Shown: positions 10,159 to 19,585 of the stretch, piece after piece
Position numbering within the stretch: position 1 is the stretch's first letter
Layout: each line of letters begins with the position of its first letter
Assembly (NCBI GenBank): GCA_013388515.1
Contig: JACAFC010000100.1
Coordinates: 1 to 41,147, forward strand
Origin: Ignavibacteriaceae bacterium
GTDB lineage: Bacteria; Bacteroidota; Ignavibacteria; Ignavibacteriales; Ignavibacteriaceae
DNA length: 41,147 nt
Direction of reading: 5' to 3'
Notes under the pieces: model-generated
Database searches by the model: none
What the model was told of the DNA's origin: nothing
What the model saw: the letters and a program-made list of their open reading frames with translations, nothing else
Made by a program: the position numbers and the translations under genes

Positions 10159-12873
10159 ATGATGCACACATCAATAAAAATATTTCTTATTTCACTTGCC
10201 TGCTTCAGCTCAATATTGTTTGCTCAAAGTACAGAAATTATTGAGATAGAAACAGTTAAAAGAGCCTTGCCTTTTGGGCTTTCAGAAAACATTTCCCTTG
10301 CAAACCCAGTGGTTGCTCTTGCATTAAGTGGGGGCGGTGCAAGAGGTTTTGCACAGATTGGAGTTCTTAAAGCATTTGAAGAAGCTAAGATTCCAATTAA
10401 TATTATTATTGGTACAAGTATGGGCAGCATTGTTGGCGGGCTTTATTCCGCAGGCTATTCTGTGCATGAACTTGACTCGCTTGCTAAAAATTTAGATTGG
10501 AACTCATTTGTTGCGTTGGACAGAAAAACCAACCGAAGAGATTTGTTTGTCGATCAAAAAATTACTGAAGATAAGGCTGTTTTAAATCTTCGCCTGCAAG
10601 GGCTTAAACCAATAATTCCCACATCGATTAACGATGGTCAGCTATTAACAAACAAGCTAAACTTGCTGGCACTACATGCACCTATTCATGCTGCAAATGG
10701 GTTTAATAATCTTCTTTATAAATTTAGAGCTGTTTGTACAGATCTAGTCTCCGGAGAGCTTGTTCTTCTTGGTGAGGGTTCTTTGGGTTTGGCATTAAGA
10801 GCCAGCTCCAGCGTTTCTTTTCTGCTTTCGCCCACAAAGCTCGACTCTCTTTTACTTGTTGATGGCGGGTTAGTTGCAAATGTACCTGTAAAACCAGCCA
10901 TTGAACAGGGAGCTAACTTCGTTATTGCAGTGAATACCACAAGCGATCTTCATTCCGAAAGAGAATTGATTTATCCATGGATAGTTGCTGATCAAGTTGT
11001 AAGTATTCCCATGAAGCTTCTTAATCAGTCACAATTAAGCTTGGCAGACTTTATAGTTCAGCCCAAGCTAGACAATATAATCTCAAATGATTTTTCGAAT
11101 ATAGACTCTATTATTAACTTAGGCTACACCTGTGCAGCCTCACAAATGAAGATTTTAAAAGACAAACTAGATTCTCTTCAACAGGTTAATCTTAAAACAA
11201 ATAATAAAACCTTTAACAAACCGAAAATTGTTTCTAATAGTGTGCCCGAGGTTCATGATTATCTAACCAAAGATTTTCATAACCCGGATTCCATTTCGAG
11301 TGCCGGCATAAAAAAAATGTTAAATAACATTTTTCAATCTGGAGAGTATAAAAATCTGAAGGCTGAAATTAATTTTGAAAATGACAGCACAACCATCGAA
11401 ATTCTTGGAGAGAAAAAACCACTCATAAAATCTGTTTTAGTTAGTGGTACAGCGGCTATAGAAAAAAGAGTTGTTGAGGAGTGTCTCAAGTCTCTTATAA
11501 ACAAGCCATATGTTGAAAGAAATGTTGTTGCTGTAATAGTAGATATTCTAAAGCTGTACAGAAAAAAAGGATTTTCGCTTGCCGAAGTTAGGAATGTTTC
11601 TTATGACAATAATACCAGCCAATTGAATCTGGATATTGACGAAGGCAAAATTTTCAGAATAGAGATTGATGGAAATGAAAGAACGTCTCAAACCATAATT
11701 ACAAGAGAGTTCCCAATCAAAGAAGGTGAGAATTTCCTGTACCAAAATATTGAGGAAGGCTTAAGGAATCTTAAAAGCACAAACTTATTTGACAACATAA
11801 TCTTTAATGTAAAAAGAGAAAACGACGGCAATGTAATAGTGCTTCAAGTATCGGAACGAGAGTCTGGCGTTGTAAGGTTTGGCTTTAGGGCCGATAACGA
11901 AAATAAAACACAGGCAAGTCTTGATGTGCGAGATGAAAATTTATTTGGAAGCGGCACAGAAATCGGAGCATTAATTTACGGCGGTGCGCGGAATAGAGGT
12001 TTGATACTTGAACATAAAGCCAATCGCCTTTGGAATACATATTTAACATACAAAATTAACGCATACTATCAGATTGATGATGTATTTTTATATGGGGATG
12101 ATCTTGCTAACAGTGAATATAGATTTTCGCGTTCCGCACTTGGTGAGTATAGACAAATTTATTATGGAGCTTCTGTTTCGGTTGGAACACAAGTTGAAAA
12201 ATTTGGAAACCTAATTTTTAAAGGAAAATATCAAGTTGATCAGATTAAAAATAAAACCAACGAAATAATTTCACCATATAAGGCAGAAATAGTCAGCCTG
12301 AAAATTAGCACAACCATCGACACACAAGACAAATATCCCTTTCCCAAAAACGGCTTTTTGTTTAATGGTTTTTATGAAACCGCACAAACTGTTTTAGGCG
12401 GTGATATTGGTTTTACGAATTTTTCTTTTGATTATAAAAGCTATTTTTCTTTCGCACACGATCATACACTCGCACCCAGATTCTCTTTAGGTTTTGGAGA
12501 CAAAACCTTGCCGCTTAGTCAGCACTATTCACTTGGAGGACTTTATTCTTTTTTTGGAATGCGAGAGGATGAATTTAGAGGACGGCAGCTGTTCTTAGCC
12601 TCACTTGAGTACAGGTATAATCTTCCTGTTGATCTGTTCTTTGATACGTATTTTATGTTAAGATATGATTTGGGCTCGATATGGGATGTTCAAGAAGCCA
12701 TAAGATTTAAAGATCTTCGTCATGGAATAGGTGCTGCACTATCGCTTGATACTCCGATTGGACCTGCAGATTTTGCAGTTGGCAGAAGCTTTCTTTTCAA
12801 AAAAAATTTACCAGGAAACCCAATCAGCTGGGGAGATATTATGTTCTATTTTTCGATTGGATATTACTTCTAG
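10159..12873 (+). CDS. PlpD-like patatin phospholipase fused to POTRA and outer-membrane barrel
   Basis: A 904-residue secreted protein. A signal peptide (about residues 1-23, ending LFAQS) precedes a patatin domain. The oxyanion motif SGGGARG is at residues 57-63, the nucleophile motif GTSMG has Ser87, and the dyad Asp lies in VDGG (Asp235). After about residue 370 come POTRA-like segments, with IEIDGNERTSQTIITREFP typical of BamA/TamA. A surface-antigen barrel follows and ends in FYFSIGYYF with a C-terminal Phe, as in outer-membrane barrels. This order matches PlpD of Pseudomonas aeruginosa (type Vd autotransporter), in which the barrel exports the linked phospholipase A. Active-site residues are intact. 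Two adjacent ATGs could serve as start. It is separated from yidC by 67 bases. Confidence 0.93.
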   Translation: MMHTSIKIFLISLACFSSILFAQSTEIIEIETVKRALPFGLSENISLANPVVALALSGGGARGFAQIGVLKAFEEAKIPINIIIGTSMGSIVGGLYSAGYSVHELDSLAKNLDWNSFVALDRKTNRRDLFVDQKITEDKAVLNLRLQGLKPIIPTSINDGQLLTNKLNLLALHAPIHAANGFNNLLYKFRAVCTDLVSGELVLLGEGSLGLALRASSSVSFLLSPTKLDSLLLVDGGLVANVPVKPAIEQGANFVIAVNTTSDLHSERELIYPWIVADQVVSIPMKLLNQSQLSLADFIVQPKLDNIISNDFSNIDSIINLGYTCAASQMKILKDKLDSLQQVNLKTNNKTFNKPKIVSNSVPEVHDYLTKDFHNPDSISSAGIKKMLNNIFQSGEYKNLKAEINFENDSTTIEILGEKKPLIKSVLVSGTAAIEKRVVEECLKSLINKPYVERNVVAVIVDILKLYRKKGFSLAEVRNVSYDNNTSQLNLDIDEGKIFRIEIDGNERTSQTIITREFPIKEGENFLYQNIEEGLRNLKSTNLFDNIIFNVKRENDGNVIVLQVSERESGVVRFGFRADNENKTQASLDVRDENLFGSGTEIGALIYGGARNRGLILEHKANRLWNTYLTYKINAYYQIDDVFLYGDDLANSEYRFSRSALGEYRQIYYGASVSVGTQVEKFGNLIFKGKYQVDQIKNKTNEIISPYKAEIVSLKISTTIDTQDKYPFPKNGFLFNGFYETAQTVLGGDIGFTNFSFDYKSYFSFAHDHTLAPRFSLGFGDKTLPLSQHYSLGGLYSFFGMREDEFRGRQLFLASLEYRYNLPVDLFFDTYFMLRYDLGSIWDVQEAIRFKDLRHGIGAALSLDTPIGPADFAVGRSFLFKKNLPGNPISWGDIMFYFSIGYYF

Positions 12874-12885
12874 TAGATTATCAAG

Positions 12886-12982
12886 TTCCCCTTTAGCAAA
12901 GGGGGATGCGGATTTAGCTGCGGGGCATTCCCCAATACTCAAACCTAAAATCCCTCTGTTAGTTCGAGGTATCTCCCTTTGT
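12886..12982. repeat. Hairpin-bearing intergenic repeat-like element
   Basis: TTCCCCTTT and AAAGGGGGA pair around an AGC loop (12886-12906), followed by more C- and G-runs (gcggggcattcccc; tccctctgtt) unlike the AT-rich surroundings. The composition resembles small dispersed intergenic repeats of the 'cccctttnnnaaagggg' type seen in many bacterial genomes. It lies between two convergent genes. It may also act as a weak terminator, although no T-run follows the hairpin. Confidence 0.45.
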
Positions 12983-13020
12983 TAATTTATCTGCCCCCAG
13001 AAGAAAGGAGACATGTAATA

Positions 13021-13515
13021 CTAAGCAACCAAATATTTTAAAAGCTCCGCCTTAGTAAATACGGGCAGCGAATCCTCAAACTCAACAGTTCTATTCTTAT
13101 CCCATTCTTTTTTTGAGGATGGTTTTGGGGTATGTGTTCCAATTACTGCAACCCTATTATCGTTCAAGTTTTCTTTTTCATCTAATAAAAAAAAGGCAAT
13201 AAAAATCGGCATGTTCATTTTGTCTTTCCAATCAAGGTAAGATTGATAAGCCCGCTCATTCATTATCCAACGATTAGAATGTTTTCCTTTCCAATCGAGC
13301 AAAGCTTCTTTTCCTTTGTAGGAAATTATAAGGTCGGGCTTGTCTTTGCCGCCCTCCCACACCTTTTCAAATCTTCTATCTTTACCAAAAATTTCAAACT
13401 TAAACCCCCACTGTATGAGAAGATTTTTACCGTACTGCTCGGCTAAGTCGTGGAGTTTATAATTGTTTCAAAACTCTTCGGGTGATTTGGGCGGACGAAA
13501 ATTTAAGTCTTCCAT
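13021..13515 (-). pseudogene. PD-(D/E)XK nuclease-like gene interrupted by an in-frame TGA
   Basis: The continuous frame from the ATG at 13513-13515 encodes MEDLNFRPPKSPEEF, then TGA (13468-13470). It continues without another stop through NNYKLHDLAEQYGKNLLIQW to the end at 13021. Downstream, KPDLIISYKGKEALLDWKGK has the spacing of a PD-(D/E)XK nuclease active site (Asp, then Asp-x-Lys). Translation could only restart at a GTG at 13362, which would lose the upstream helix. The simplest reading is a Trp codon (TGG) mutated to TGA, or a sequencing error. No exact family was recognised. It lies downstream of mfd on the same strand. Confidence 0.55.
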
Positions 13516-13623
13516 AAAATAAAATTGTTGGTGCGAAGGTAAAATATTTTGGGTTTATCGGCAATAAAATTTTTTTAGTTTTTTAACCTTAGTAAAAAAA
13601 CAAATATCCCAACAACCACCCCC

Positions 13624-13676
13624 ATTAGCTTATAGTTTCTCCGAAAAAAATTTTTCAACAACGCGGTTAAGCTAAT
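13624..13676. repeat. Imperfect long-loop inverted repeat between the nuclease remnant and mfd
   Basis: ATTAGCTTA (13624-13632) and its complement TAAGCTAAT (13668-13676) lie 35 bases apart in a 213-base spacer that holds no gene. The loop is too long for a standard terminator. The rest of the spacer is A/T homopolymer tracts. Confidence 0.3.
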
Positions 13677-13728
13677 AAGGTCAAAATTTAAAGAGCAAGA
13701 AAATATTGCTAAGGTAGAATCGAAAAGA

Positions 13729-16700
13729 TTAAGCTGTTTCCGAAATTTTATTGATCTCCTGGTTCAACACTAAAGAAATATCTTTAGTAAAAACAATCAA
13801 GCTTTCAAGAAGCGCCGCGGGCGAGGCAAAGTTATTAATAATTACCAATCTCATGGTTTCTTTCTGCTGATTAAATTTAACTGTGTCAGAATACTTTTCC
13901 ATAATGTGTTTCATCAAAATAGTAAAGCGGTGTTTGTAATAATCTTCATTCTCACCTCTTGGCAGTATAAGAAAAATATTTTTTCTCTGGATTATTACTC
14001 GATCAAACAATGCCTGAGAAGCATAATATTTTAATCTTGCGGTTGAAATAAGCAGGTCAACTATGGTTGGCAGTGAACCAAAGCGATCTTTCATTTCGGC
14101 AGACAAATCATCAATTTCATCAATGCTTGAAACAGAATAAAGCGCAGTGTAAAAGTTTAATCTATCAGATTGTTCGGGCATATATGTTTGTGGAATACCA
14201 ATATCAAAATATGTATCAATGGTCGGCTCAGATTTTTCCTTTGGCTTTGGTAATGTTTGAAACAACTCTTTAAATTCTTCATACTTTAGTTCTTCAACGG
14301 CTTCGTTTATCAGTTTAACAAAAAGATCAAAACCAACATCGTTTACAAACCCGGTTTGTTCAATTCCCAAGAGATTGCCAGCACCGCGAATTTCTAAATC
14401 CCGCATAGAAATATTAAAACCGGCGCCAAGCTCAGTAAACTCCTCAATTGCCTGCAATCTGCGTAAAGCTTTTTTATTTATACTGCTCAAAGAAGGAACA
14501 ATGAAATAGGCATATGCTTGCCTCGCAGCTCGTCCAACCCTTCCTCTAAGCTGATGAAGCTCGGCTAAGCCGAATCTATCTGCACGATTTACAATGATTG
14601 TGTTCACGTTTGGTATATCAATACCCGACTCAATAATTTTCGTTGAAAGAAGAACGTCATATTGCTTGTTAAGAAAGCCATGAATAACTTTTTCAAGCTG
14701 TGCAGGTTTCATTTGCCCATGAGCAATTCCAATTTTAATGTCCGGAATATATTTATTTAGATAAGCGGCAAGCTTATCGATGGATTCAACCCGATCGTGC
14801 ACAAAATACACTTGCCCATTTCTATTCAGCTCATTTGTAATCCAATCTTTAATTTTTAGAACGTCAAAGGTTGAAACATGTGTATAAATCGGTTGTCGGT
14901 TTGGGGGCGGTGTAGCAATTATTGATAAATCTCTTGCGCCAAGCAGCGAAAGATTTAGTGTTCTAGGAATTGGTGTAGCCGTAAGAGTAAGAGTGTCAAC
15001 ATTATGTTTTAGTGAGCGAAGCTTTTCTTTTGACATTACTCCAAAACGGTGTTCTTCATCAATAATTAAAAGACCTAGATCTTTGAACTTAATATCTTTC
15101 GAAAGCAAACGATGTGTACCAACAACCACATCAATTTTCCCTTTTGCTAAGTTGTCAACTATTTCGGCTTGCTCCTTTTTAGTTTGAAATCTTGATATAG
15201 CGGCAACTTTTATAGGAAACTGTGAAAGTCGATCAGTGAAGGTGTTGAAATGCTGTTCAGCTAAAATTGTGGTTGGAACTAATACTGCTGTTTGCTTTCC
15301 ATCCTGAGCCGCTTTAAATGCAGCACGCACCGCAACTTCAGTTTTGCCGAAGCCAACATCTCCGCACACAAGTCTATCCATTGGATTTTCAGCTTCCATG
15401 TCTTGCTTAACGTCTTCCGTAACTTTTTGTTGATCTTCTGTATCTTCATAAATAAACGACGCCTCAAGTTCCTTTTGCCAAACAGTATCTTTCGCAAACG
15501 AATAACCTTTCGTGGCTTTTCTTCGTGCATAGAGATTTATTAATTCGCGCGCCGCCTCTTTAATTTTCTTTTTTGCTCGCTGCTTTGTGTTTTGCCATTC
15601 GGAAGTACCAAGAGTTGAAAGTGTTGGAGCTAATTTTTCCTGCGAAGAATATCGCTTAACAAGATGCAAGTAGTTAAGGTTAACATAAACTACTCCCCCT
15701 TCTGCATAAAGAATTTTCATTGTTTCTTGGTTCGCATCACCAATTTTTATGGTTTCTAAACCGGAATACTTTCCTATGCCGTAATCTTCGTGAACAACAA
15801 AATCTCCTCGTTTGATTGAAGAAAAAGATTTTGCTTTTGATTTGGCTGCTTTTCGTCTTGCTATTACTTTGGTTCGGTATGGTTTGTTGAATATTTGGTA
15901 ATCTGTCAGAACAAGAAGTTTTGACTGTTTGTGAACAAACCCTTTTTTGAGAGCAAGCGTTTCAATTTTGATTTGTCCGGAATCCAGCAGCGCATGCATT
16001 TCTTCATGAAGTTCGATAATTAAATCGCCAAGTCTTTTAGATTGAAGATCATTTTCTGCTGTAAGCAGTATATTAAATCCCGCAGATGAAAAGTCTTTTA
16101 GCGTTTTGAACAAAACCTCATAATTAGATGCTATACTTGGTGCATCTGAAAATCCAAGATCTATTTTACCTGAAGAAGAACTAATTTCCTCTTCTATAAT
16201 CCATCGAGCAGCACTTTCATCTGTTAACTTTTTAACATTAAAAGTGGAATAATCTTTTTTTGGTTCTAGCGTTTCGGTATCGGGGAATTCATTATCAAGT
16301 TCATTTTCTAATGACAGCGGGCTTGGTAATTCAACCCTTGGTTCATTCTCAATTATCATGGGAGAATTAGAAATATTATCCAGAGCATACTGGCTGCATA
16401 TGATTACCGGATTGTTTAGATAATCTAAAACACTCGAAGTGTTTTCCTCAGAAGCATTCCTTAATTCACCGGCTAGTGTTGTTTTAGAAATGGTTTCAAT
16501 TGACCTTTGGCTTTCCGGATCAAACGAACGAATTGACTCCAGGAAATCACCATCAAATTCAAGTCTAACCGGCCCCACTTCACTGTAAGACCAAAAATCA
16601 ACTATAGCACCGCGTTGTGAGTACTCGCCCGGGGCTTCTACAAAATTTTCTTTCTGATAGTTTAAGAGATTTAGATATTCAATAAGATTTTCGTAAGACA

Positions 16701-17103
16701 AGTCACCGCCTGGGGTTATTTCGGTGGTGTTCTTTTTTATTAGATCTTTGGCGGGAAGTTTTTTCGCGATTAAATCATATGTCGAAAGTAATATAAAATT
16801 ATTTCGGCTGGTTATTTCAGTAAGCTTTTCTTGAATAGCATCAGACTTGTAGTTGTTGAATAATATAGTTTTCTCCGATAAACCGAGAATGTTTAACTCC
16901 GCATTGTATTCATCCAGCATTTTTGCATCTTCGCACAGCAAAAAAATCTGCGATTCGCTTTCGGATAATATCTTAACCAACAGATTTTTTGTTGAACCAA
17001 AAAAAGTTGATGTATAAAACGTGCGCGGTTTAGAGCCAACAACAACGTCAACTAAGTTTTTAATTGAAGGGATGCTTGCTGTCAATTCAAATACAGATTT
17101 CAT
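13729..17103 (-). CDS. mfd: Transcription-repair coupling factor Mfd
   Basis: Mfd, 1124 aa, removes RNA polymerase stalled at DNA lesions and recruits UvrA. The N-terminal UvrB-like region contains YSQRGAIVDFWSYSEVGPVR. The RNA-polymerase-interacting CarD-like domain begins near residue 429 (SIKRGDFVVHEDYGIGKYSG). The translocase follows: Walker A GDVGFGKTEVAVRAAF near 579, DEEH in LLIIDEEHRFGV near 680, TATPIPRTLNLSLLGARD, and motif VI QLRGRVGRAARQAYAYF near 853. The C-terminal TRCF domain is present. Length and order are normal. It lies 6 bases after the PAP2 gene on the same strand. Confidence 0.97.
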   Translation of the reverse strand: MKSVFELTASIPSIKNLVDVVVGSKPRTFYTSTFFGSTKNLLVKILSESESQIFLLCEDAKMLDEYNAELNILGLSEKTILFNNYKSDAIQEKLTEITSRNNFILLSTYDLIAKKLPAKDLIKKNTTEITPGGDLSYENLIEYLNLLNYQKENFVEAPGEYSQRGAIVDFWSYSEVGPVRLEFDGDFLESIRSFDPESQRSIETISKTTLAGELRNASEENTSSVLDYLNNPVIICSQYALDNISNSPMIIENEPRVELPSPLSLENELDNEFPDTETLEPKKDYSTFNVKKLTDESAARWIIEEEISSSSGKIDLGFSDAPSIASNYEVLFKTLKDFSSAGFNILLTAENDLQSKRLGDLIIELHEEMHALLDSGQIKIETLALKKGFVHKQSKLLVLTDYQIFNKPYRTKVIARRKAAKSKAKSFSSIKRGDFVVHEDYGIGKYSGLETIKIGDANQETMKILYAEGGVVYVNLNYLHLVKRYSSQEKLAPTLSTLGTSEWQNTKQRAKKKIKEAARELINLYARRKATKGYSFAKDTVWQKELEASFIYEDTEDQQKVTEDVKQDMEAENPMDRLVCGDVGFGKTEVAVRAAFKAAQDGKQTAVLVPTTILAEQHFNTFTDRLSQFPIKVAAISRFQTKKEQAEIVDNLAKGKIDVVVGTHRLLSKDIKFKDLGLLIIDEEHRFGVMSKEKLRSLKHNVDTLTLTATPIPRTLNLSLLGARDLSIIATPPPNRQPIYTHVSTFDVLKIKDWITNELNRNGQVYFVHDRVESIDKLAAYLNKYIPDIKIGIAHGQMKPAQLEKVIHGFLNKQYDVLLSTKIIESGIDIPNVNTIIVNRADRFGLAELHQLRGRVGRAARQAYAYFIVPSLSSINKKALRRLQAIEEFTELGAGFNISMRDLEIRGAGNLLGIEQTGFVNDVGFDLFVKLINEAVEELKYEEFKELFQTLPKPKEKSEPTIDTYFDIGIPQTYMPEQSDRLNFYTALYSVSSIDEIDDLSAEMKDRFGSLPTIVDLLISTARLKYYASQALFDRVIIQRKNIFLILPRGENEDYYKHRFTILMKHIMEKYSDTVKFNQQKETMRLVIINNFASPAALLESLIVFTKDISLVLNQEINKISETA

Positions 17104-17109
17104 TACAGA

Positions 17110-17901
17110 TCAGAATGCAAAGCCAAAGGAAATTGAAAAGTCCGGAGTACTATGTGTTGAACCCGAGACAGCGTTTTCTTTTTGATTAGTATAATGATTG
17201 TTTACAAAATCTCCTACGAAGTACCCAATAACCGCCCCCAAAATAATATCAGAGAACCAATGAACATTGTGATAGACTCTTGCCGCTCCAACTAAAGCCG
17301 CCAGTGAATACCAGCCGAACTTCCATAAAAAATTGTTGTAAACCGATGCCATTACAGTTGAATAAGCAAACGACAAAGTTGAATGACCGGAAGGAAGCGA
17401 TGTAAATTCCCACTGAGTGTTAAATAGATTAAAGCTTAATGCATCGTTAGTGTTTGCTGGTCGTTCTCTGCCAAGAATAAATTTTGATATAAGCATAATT
17501 GTGCTTGAGTAAACAGTTGCTTCTGTTAATTTTAAACCAAGGTTTCTCACGCTTTGGTTTTTTGCAGCTGTTCCGTAAATATATAGAGCCGCAATGCTAG
17601 CCGCGGCAAATTCTATGTGATAGTAATCGTCAATTTTGAAGATGGCATCACCGAAGGATCCTTTATTTTCCAGCGCAATTTTTTGGATATCTTCATCAAT
17701 TAAGAAAACAGCGGCAGTTAAACCAAGGGTTGATGAGAGTGCAATAAAATCTTTTGAATCAAAATGTGCGGGTTCAGAAAAAAGATCGCCGCCGCATTTG
17801 AGGAAATTTTTAAAATCGTTTTTTGGGCTCTCAGTTATTTGTGCGTATGCAACCGAGATAAAGAAAAAATAATAGAATATAAGTAAGCTTTTTTTTTTCA
17901 A
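17110..17901 (-). CDS. Secreted/membrane PAP2-family phosphatase
   Basis: A 263-residue protein with an N-terminal hydrophobic signal (LLIFYYFFFISVAYA) and the three PAP2 signature motifs. Motif 1 is KFILGRERP, motif 2 is SLPSGHS, and motif 3 is ARVYHNVHWFSD with the catalytic His and the Asp. Such enzymes dephosphorylate lipid phosphates, for example undecaprenyl diphosphate, phosphatidylglycerol phosphate or lipid A phosphates; the substrate cannot be told here. The predicted start is a TTG at 17901, as no ATG lies near. It ends with SFGFAF, but there are too few strands for a barrel. It lies 6 bases before mfd and 63 after murQ. Confidence 0.88.
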   Translation of the reverse strand: MKKKSLLIFYYFFFISVAYAQITESPKNDFKNFLKCGGDLFSEPAHFDSKDFIALSSTLGLTAAVFLIDEDIQKIALENKGSFGDAIFKIDDYYHIEFAAASIAALYIYGTAAKNQSVRNLGLKLTEATVYSSTIMLISKFILGRERPANTNDALSFNLFNTQWEFTSLPSGHSTLSFAYSTVMASVYNNFLWKFGWYSLAALVGAARVYHNVHWFSDIILGAVIGYFVGDFVNNHYTNQKENAVSGSTHSTPDFSISFGFAF

Positions 17902-17964
17902 TTAGAAGAAGATGAAAAATGCTGGTCAAATAATATTGAAGCCAAGCGAAAAAGTAAAGTTTGT

Positions 17965-18894
17965 TTAAAGTTCAATTGCTTTTCTTACAAAGCCATCAGC
18001 TTTTAATAATCTTTGTTTTGCTTCCTCAGCACCCACCTTGGCTTTAATCATAACCAAAGCAGTCTTTACATGTCCATCAGCTTGCTGCAGGTATTTTGCG
18101 GCATCTTCATAACTCACGCCGGTAATGGTCATAACTATTCGTTTGGATCTTTCCACCAATTTTTTATTTGTCATTTGAAGATCAATCATCATATTTTCAT
18201 AAACTTTTCCCATTCGTATCATTGCCGTGGTAGTTAACATATTAAGAACTAATTTTTGTGCAGTACCGCTCTTCATTCTTGTTGATCCCATAACAACCTC
18301 GGGTCCAACGTAAGGACAAATTGCGATATCAACTTCCTTAATGTTAAAATTTTCGCGTGGGTTGCATGTTATGTAGAGAGTTGTTGCCCCAAGTTCCTTG
18401 GCTTTTTTTACTGCACCAATTACATAAGGAGTTCTTCTGCTGGCAGCAATACCGCAAACCACATCTATATTTGTAACCTTTGCAAGTACAACATCTTTAG
18501 CACCATTTTCCTCATAATCCTCCGCACCTTCTTGCGCACGAAACATAGCTTCTTTGCCTCCAGCGATGTATCCTTCGATCATACCGTAAGGAGTACCAAA
18601 TGTTGGCGGGCATTCAGATGCATCAACAACGCCTAATCTGCCGCTTGTACCGGCACCAAAATATAAAAGTCGTCCGCCGGCTTTAAGAGCTTTAACAATT
18701 ATTTCAACTGCTTGTGCAATGTATGGCAGTTCTTTTTCAACGGCATAAGGAACTGTTTTATCTTCATCATTAATAATTTTTAAAATCTCTTCGGTTGAAC
18801 GAGCATCAATATCCATTGAGCGAGAGTTGCGCTGTTCGGTTGTAAGTTTGCTAATTTCCTCAAAAAGAGACTTGCTGCCTGGAGAAGGAATCAC
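17965..18894 (-). CDS. murQ: N-acetylmuramic acid 6-phosphate etherase
   Basis: MurQ, 309 aa, cleaves the lactyl ether of MurNAc-6-phosphate to give GlcNAc-6-phosphate and lactate in peptidoglycan recycling. The SIS sugar-phosphate site is seen in YFGAGTSGRLGVVDASECPP, whose ECPPTFG carries a catalytic-region Glu. The regions IAGGKEAMFRAQEGAEDYEE and MGSTRMKSGTAQKLVLNML are also family hallmarks. A C-terminal UBA-like helix bundle (VSYEDAAKYLQQADGHVKTA) is present. The start is a GTG overlapping the rsmG stop (GTGA), so translation is coupled. No MurNAc kinase or transporter is seen nearby. Confidence 0.95.
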   Translation of the reverse strand: MIPSPGSKSLFEEISKLTTEQRNSRSMDIDARSTEEILKIINDEDKTVPYAVEKELPYIAQAVEIIVKALKAGGRLLYFGAGTSGRLGVVDASECPPTFGTPYGMIEGYIAGGKEAMFRAQEGAEDYEENGAKDVVLAKVTNIDVVCGIAASRRTPYVIGAVKKAKELGATTLYITCNPRENFNIKEVDIAICPYVGPEVVMGSTRMKSGTAQKLVLNMLTTTAMIRMGKVYENMMIDLQMTNKKLVERSKRIVMTITGVSYEDAAKYLQQADGHVKTALVMIKAKVGAEEAKQRLLKADGFVRKAIEL

Positions 18895-19574
18895 TTATTA
18901 ATCTCCAGAAGTATCAGCTTCTTTCCTTTTCTGTTTCTAATGTTTGAAGGCTTGTAGGCCAGCTCAAAGGTGGTGGATTTTTTAATGCAAGATTTGTACT
19001 TAAGTTCAGTCTTCTGATATTCTTCATCCAAATCCCCGCCCTTCATTGCCGCAATAAAAGCTTTTTCTTTTATTAATGGAAGCGCGTAGCGAACCAAAAT
19101 TATCAATGGAACAGTTGCGCGGCTAATAACCAAATCGAAACTTTGTGAGTAGCGTTCAATGAATTCAGAGTTTTCTACTCGATCATTTTCAACCTTAACA
19201 TTACTAAGCTTTAATTTACTTACGAACTCTCGAACGGCATCCGCTTTCTTTTTGGTTGAGTCAACTAGAACCCCCCTCATTTCCGGGCGCATGATGGCGA
19301 GAGGTATTCCTGGAAAGCCGCCTCCCGTTCCAATATCAAGAAAATTAGAGCACTTTTCGGGAATATATTTTGAGATAAAAGAAGAAATGAAAATGTGATT
19401 CTCAATTATCGAATCCACATCTTTGCGAGAAACAAGATTTACCGATTCGTTTTTTTCAGCAACTAGTTCGGCAAAAAAAGCTAAACGCTCAACCTTAGTT
19501 ACTTCTGGATTAAAACCATTTTCCCAATTAAGTGCAGTTAGCTGCTTAGTGTAGTTTTCCTGTAAAGCAATCAT
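18891..19574 (-). CDS. rsmG: 16S rRNA (guanine527-N7)-methyltransferase
   Basis: RsmG (GidB), 227 aa, methylates G527 of 16S rRNA. The SAM-binding loop FLDIGTGGGFPGIPLAIMRP is typical. SAELVAEKNESVNLVSRKDV-like sequence near the N terminus and DLVISRATVPL (the ISRA motif) confirm the family. It begins 11 bases after mnmG ends and overlaps murQ by four bases, consistent with an mnmE-mnmG-rsmG-murQ operon. Confidence 0.95.
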   Translation of the reverse strand: MIALQENYTKQLTALNWENGFNPEVTKVERLAFFAELVAEKNESVNLVSRKDVDSIIENHIFISSFISKYIPEKCSNFLDIGTGGGFPGIPLAIMRPEMRGVLVDSTKKKADAVREFVSKLKLSNVKVENDRVENSEFIERYSQSFDLVISRATVPLIILVRYALPLIKEKAFIAAMKGGDLDEEYQKTELKYKSCIKKSTTFELAYKPSNIRNRKGKKLILLEINK

Positions 19575-19585
19575 AAAAATGCAAT

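Noticed and set aside
12731-12985. Frame running out of the patatin gene into the spacer
   Set aside because: It is an alternate frame of the patatin gene that reads on through the repeat-like element; there is no start signal of its own.
13624-13676. Long-loop inverted repeat as the terminator of the mfd operon
   Set aside because: The 35-base loop and the lack of an adjacent T-run in the right place do not fit an intrinsic terminator, so it is listed only as a repeat.
15279-15543. Overlapping open frames on both strands inside mfd
   Set aside because: They are shadows of the conserved Mfd motor domain and have no independent support.
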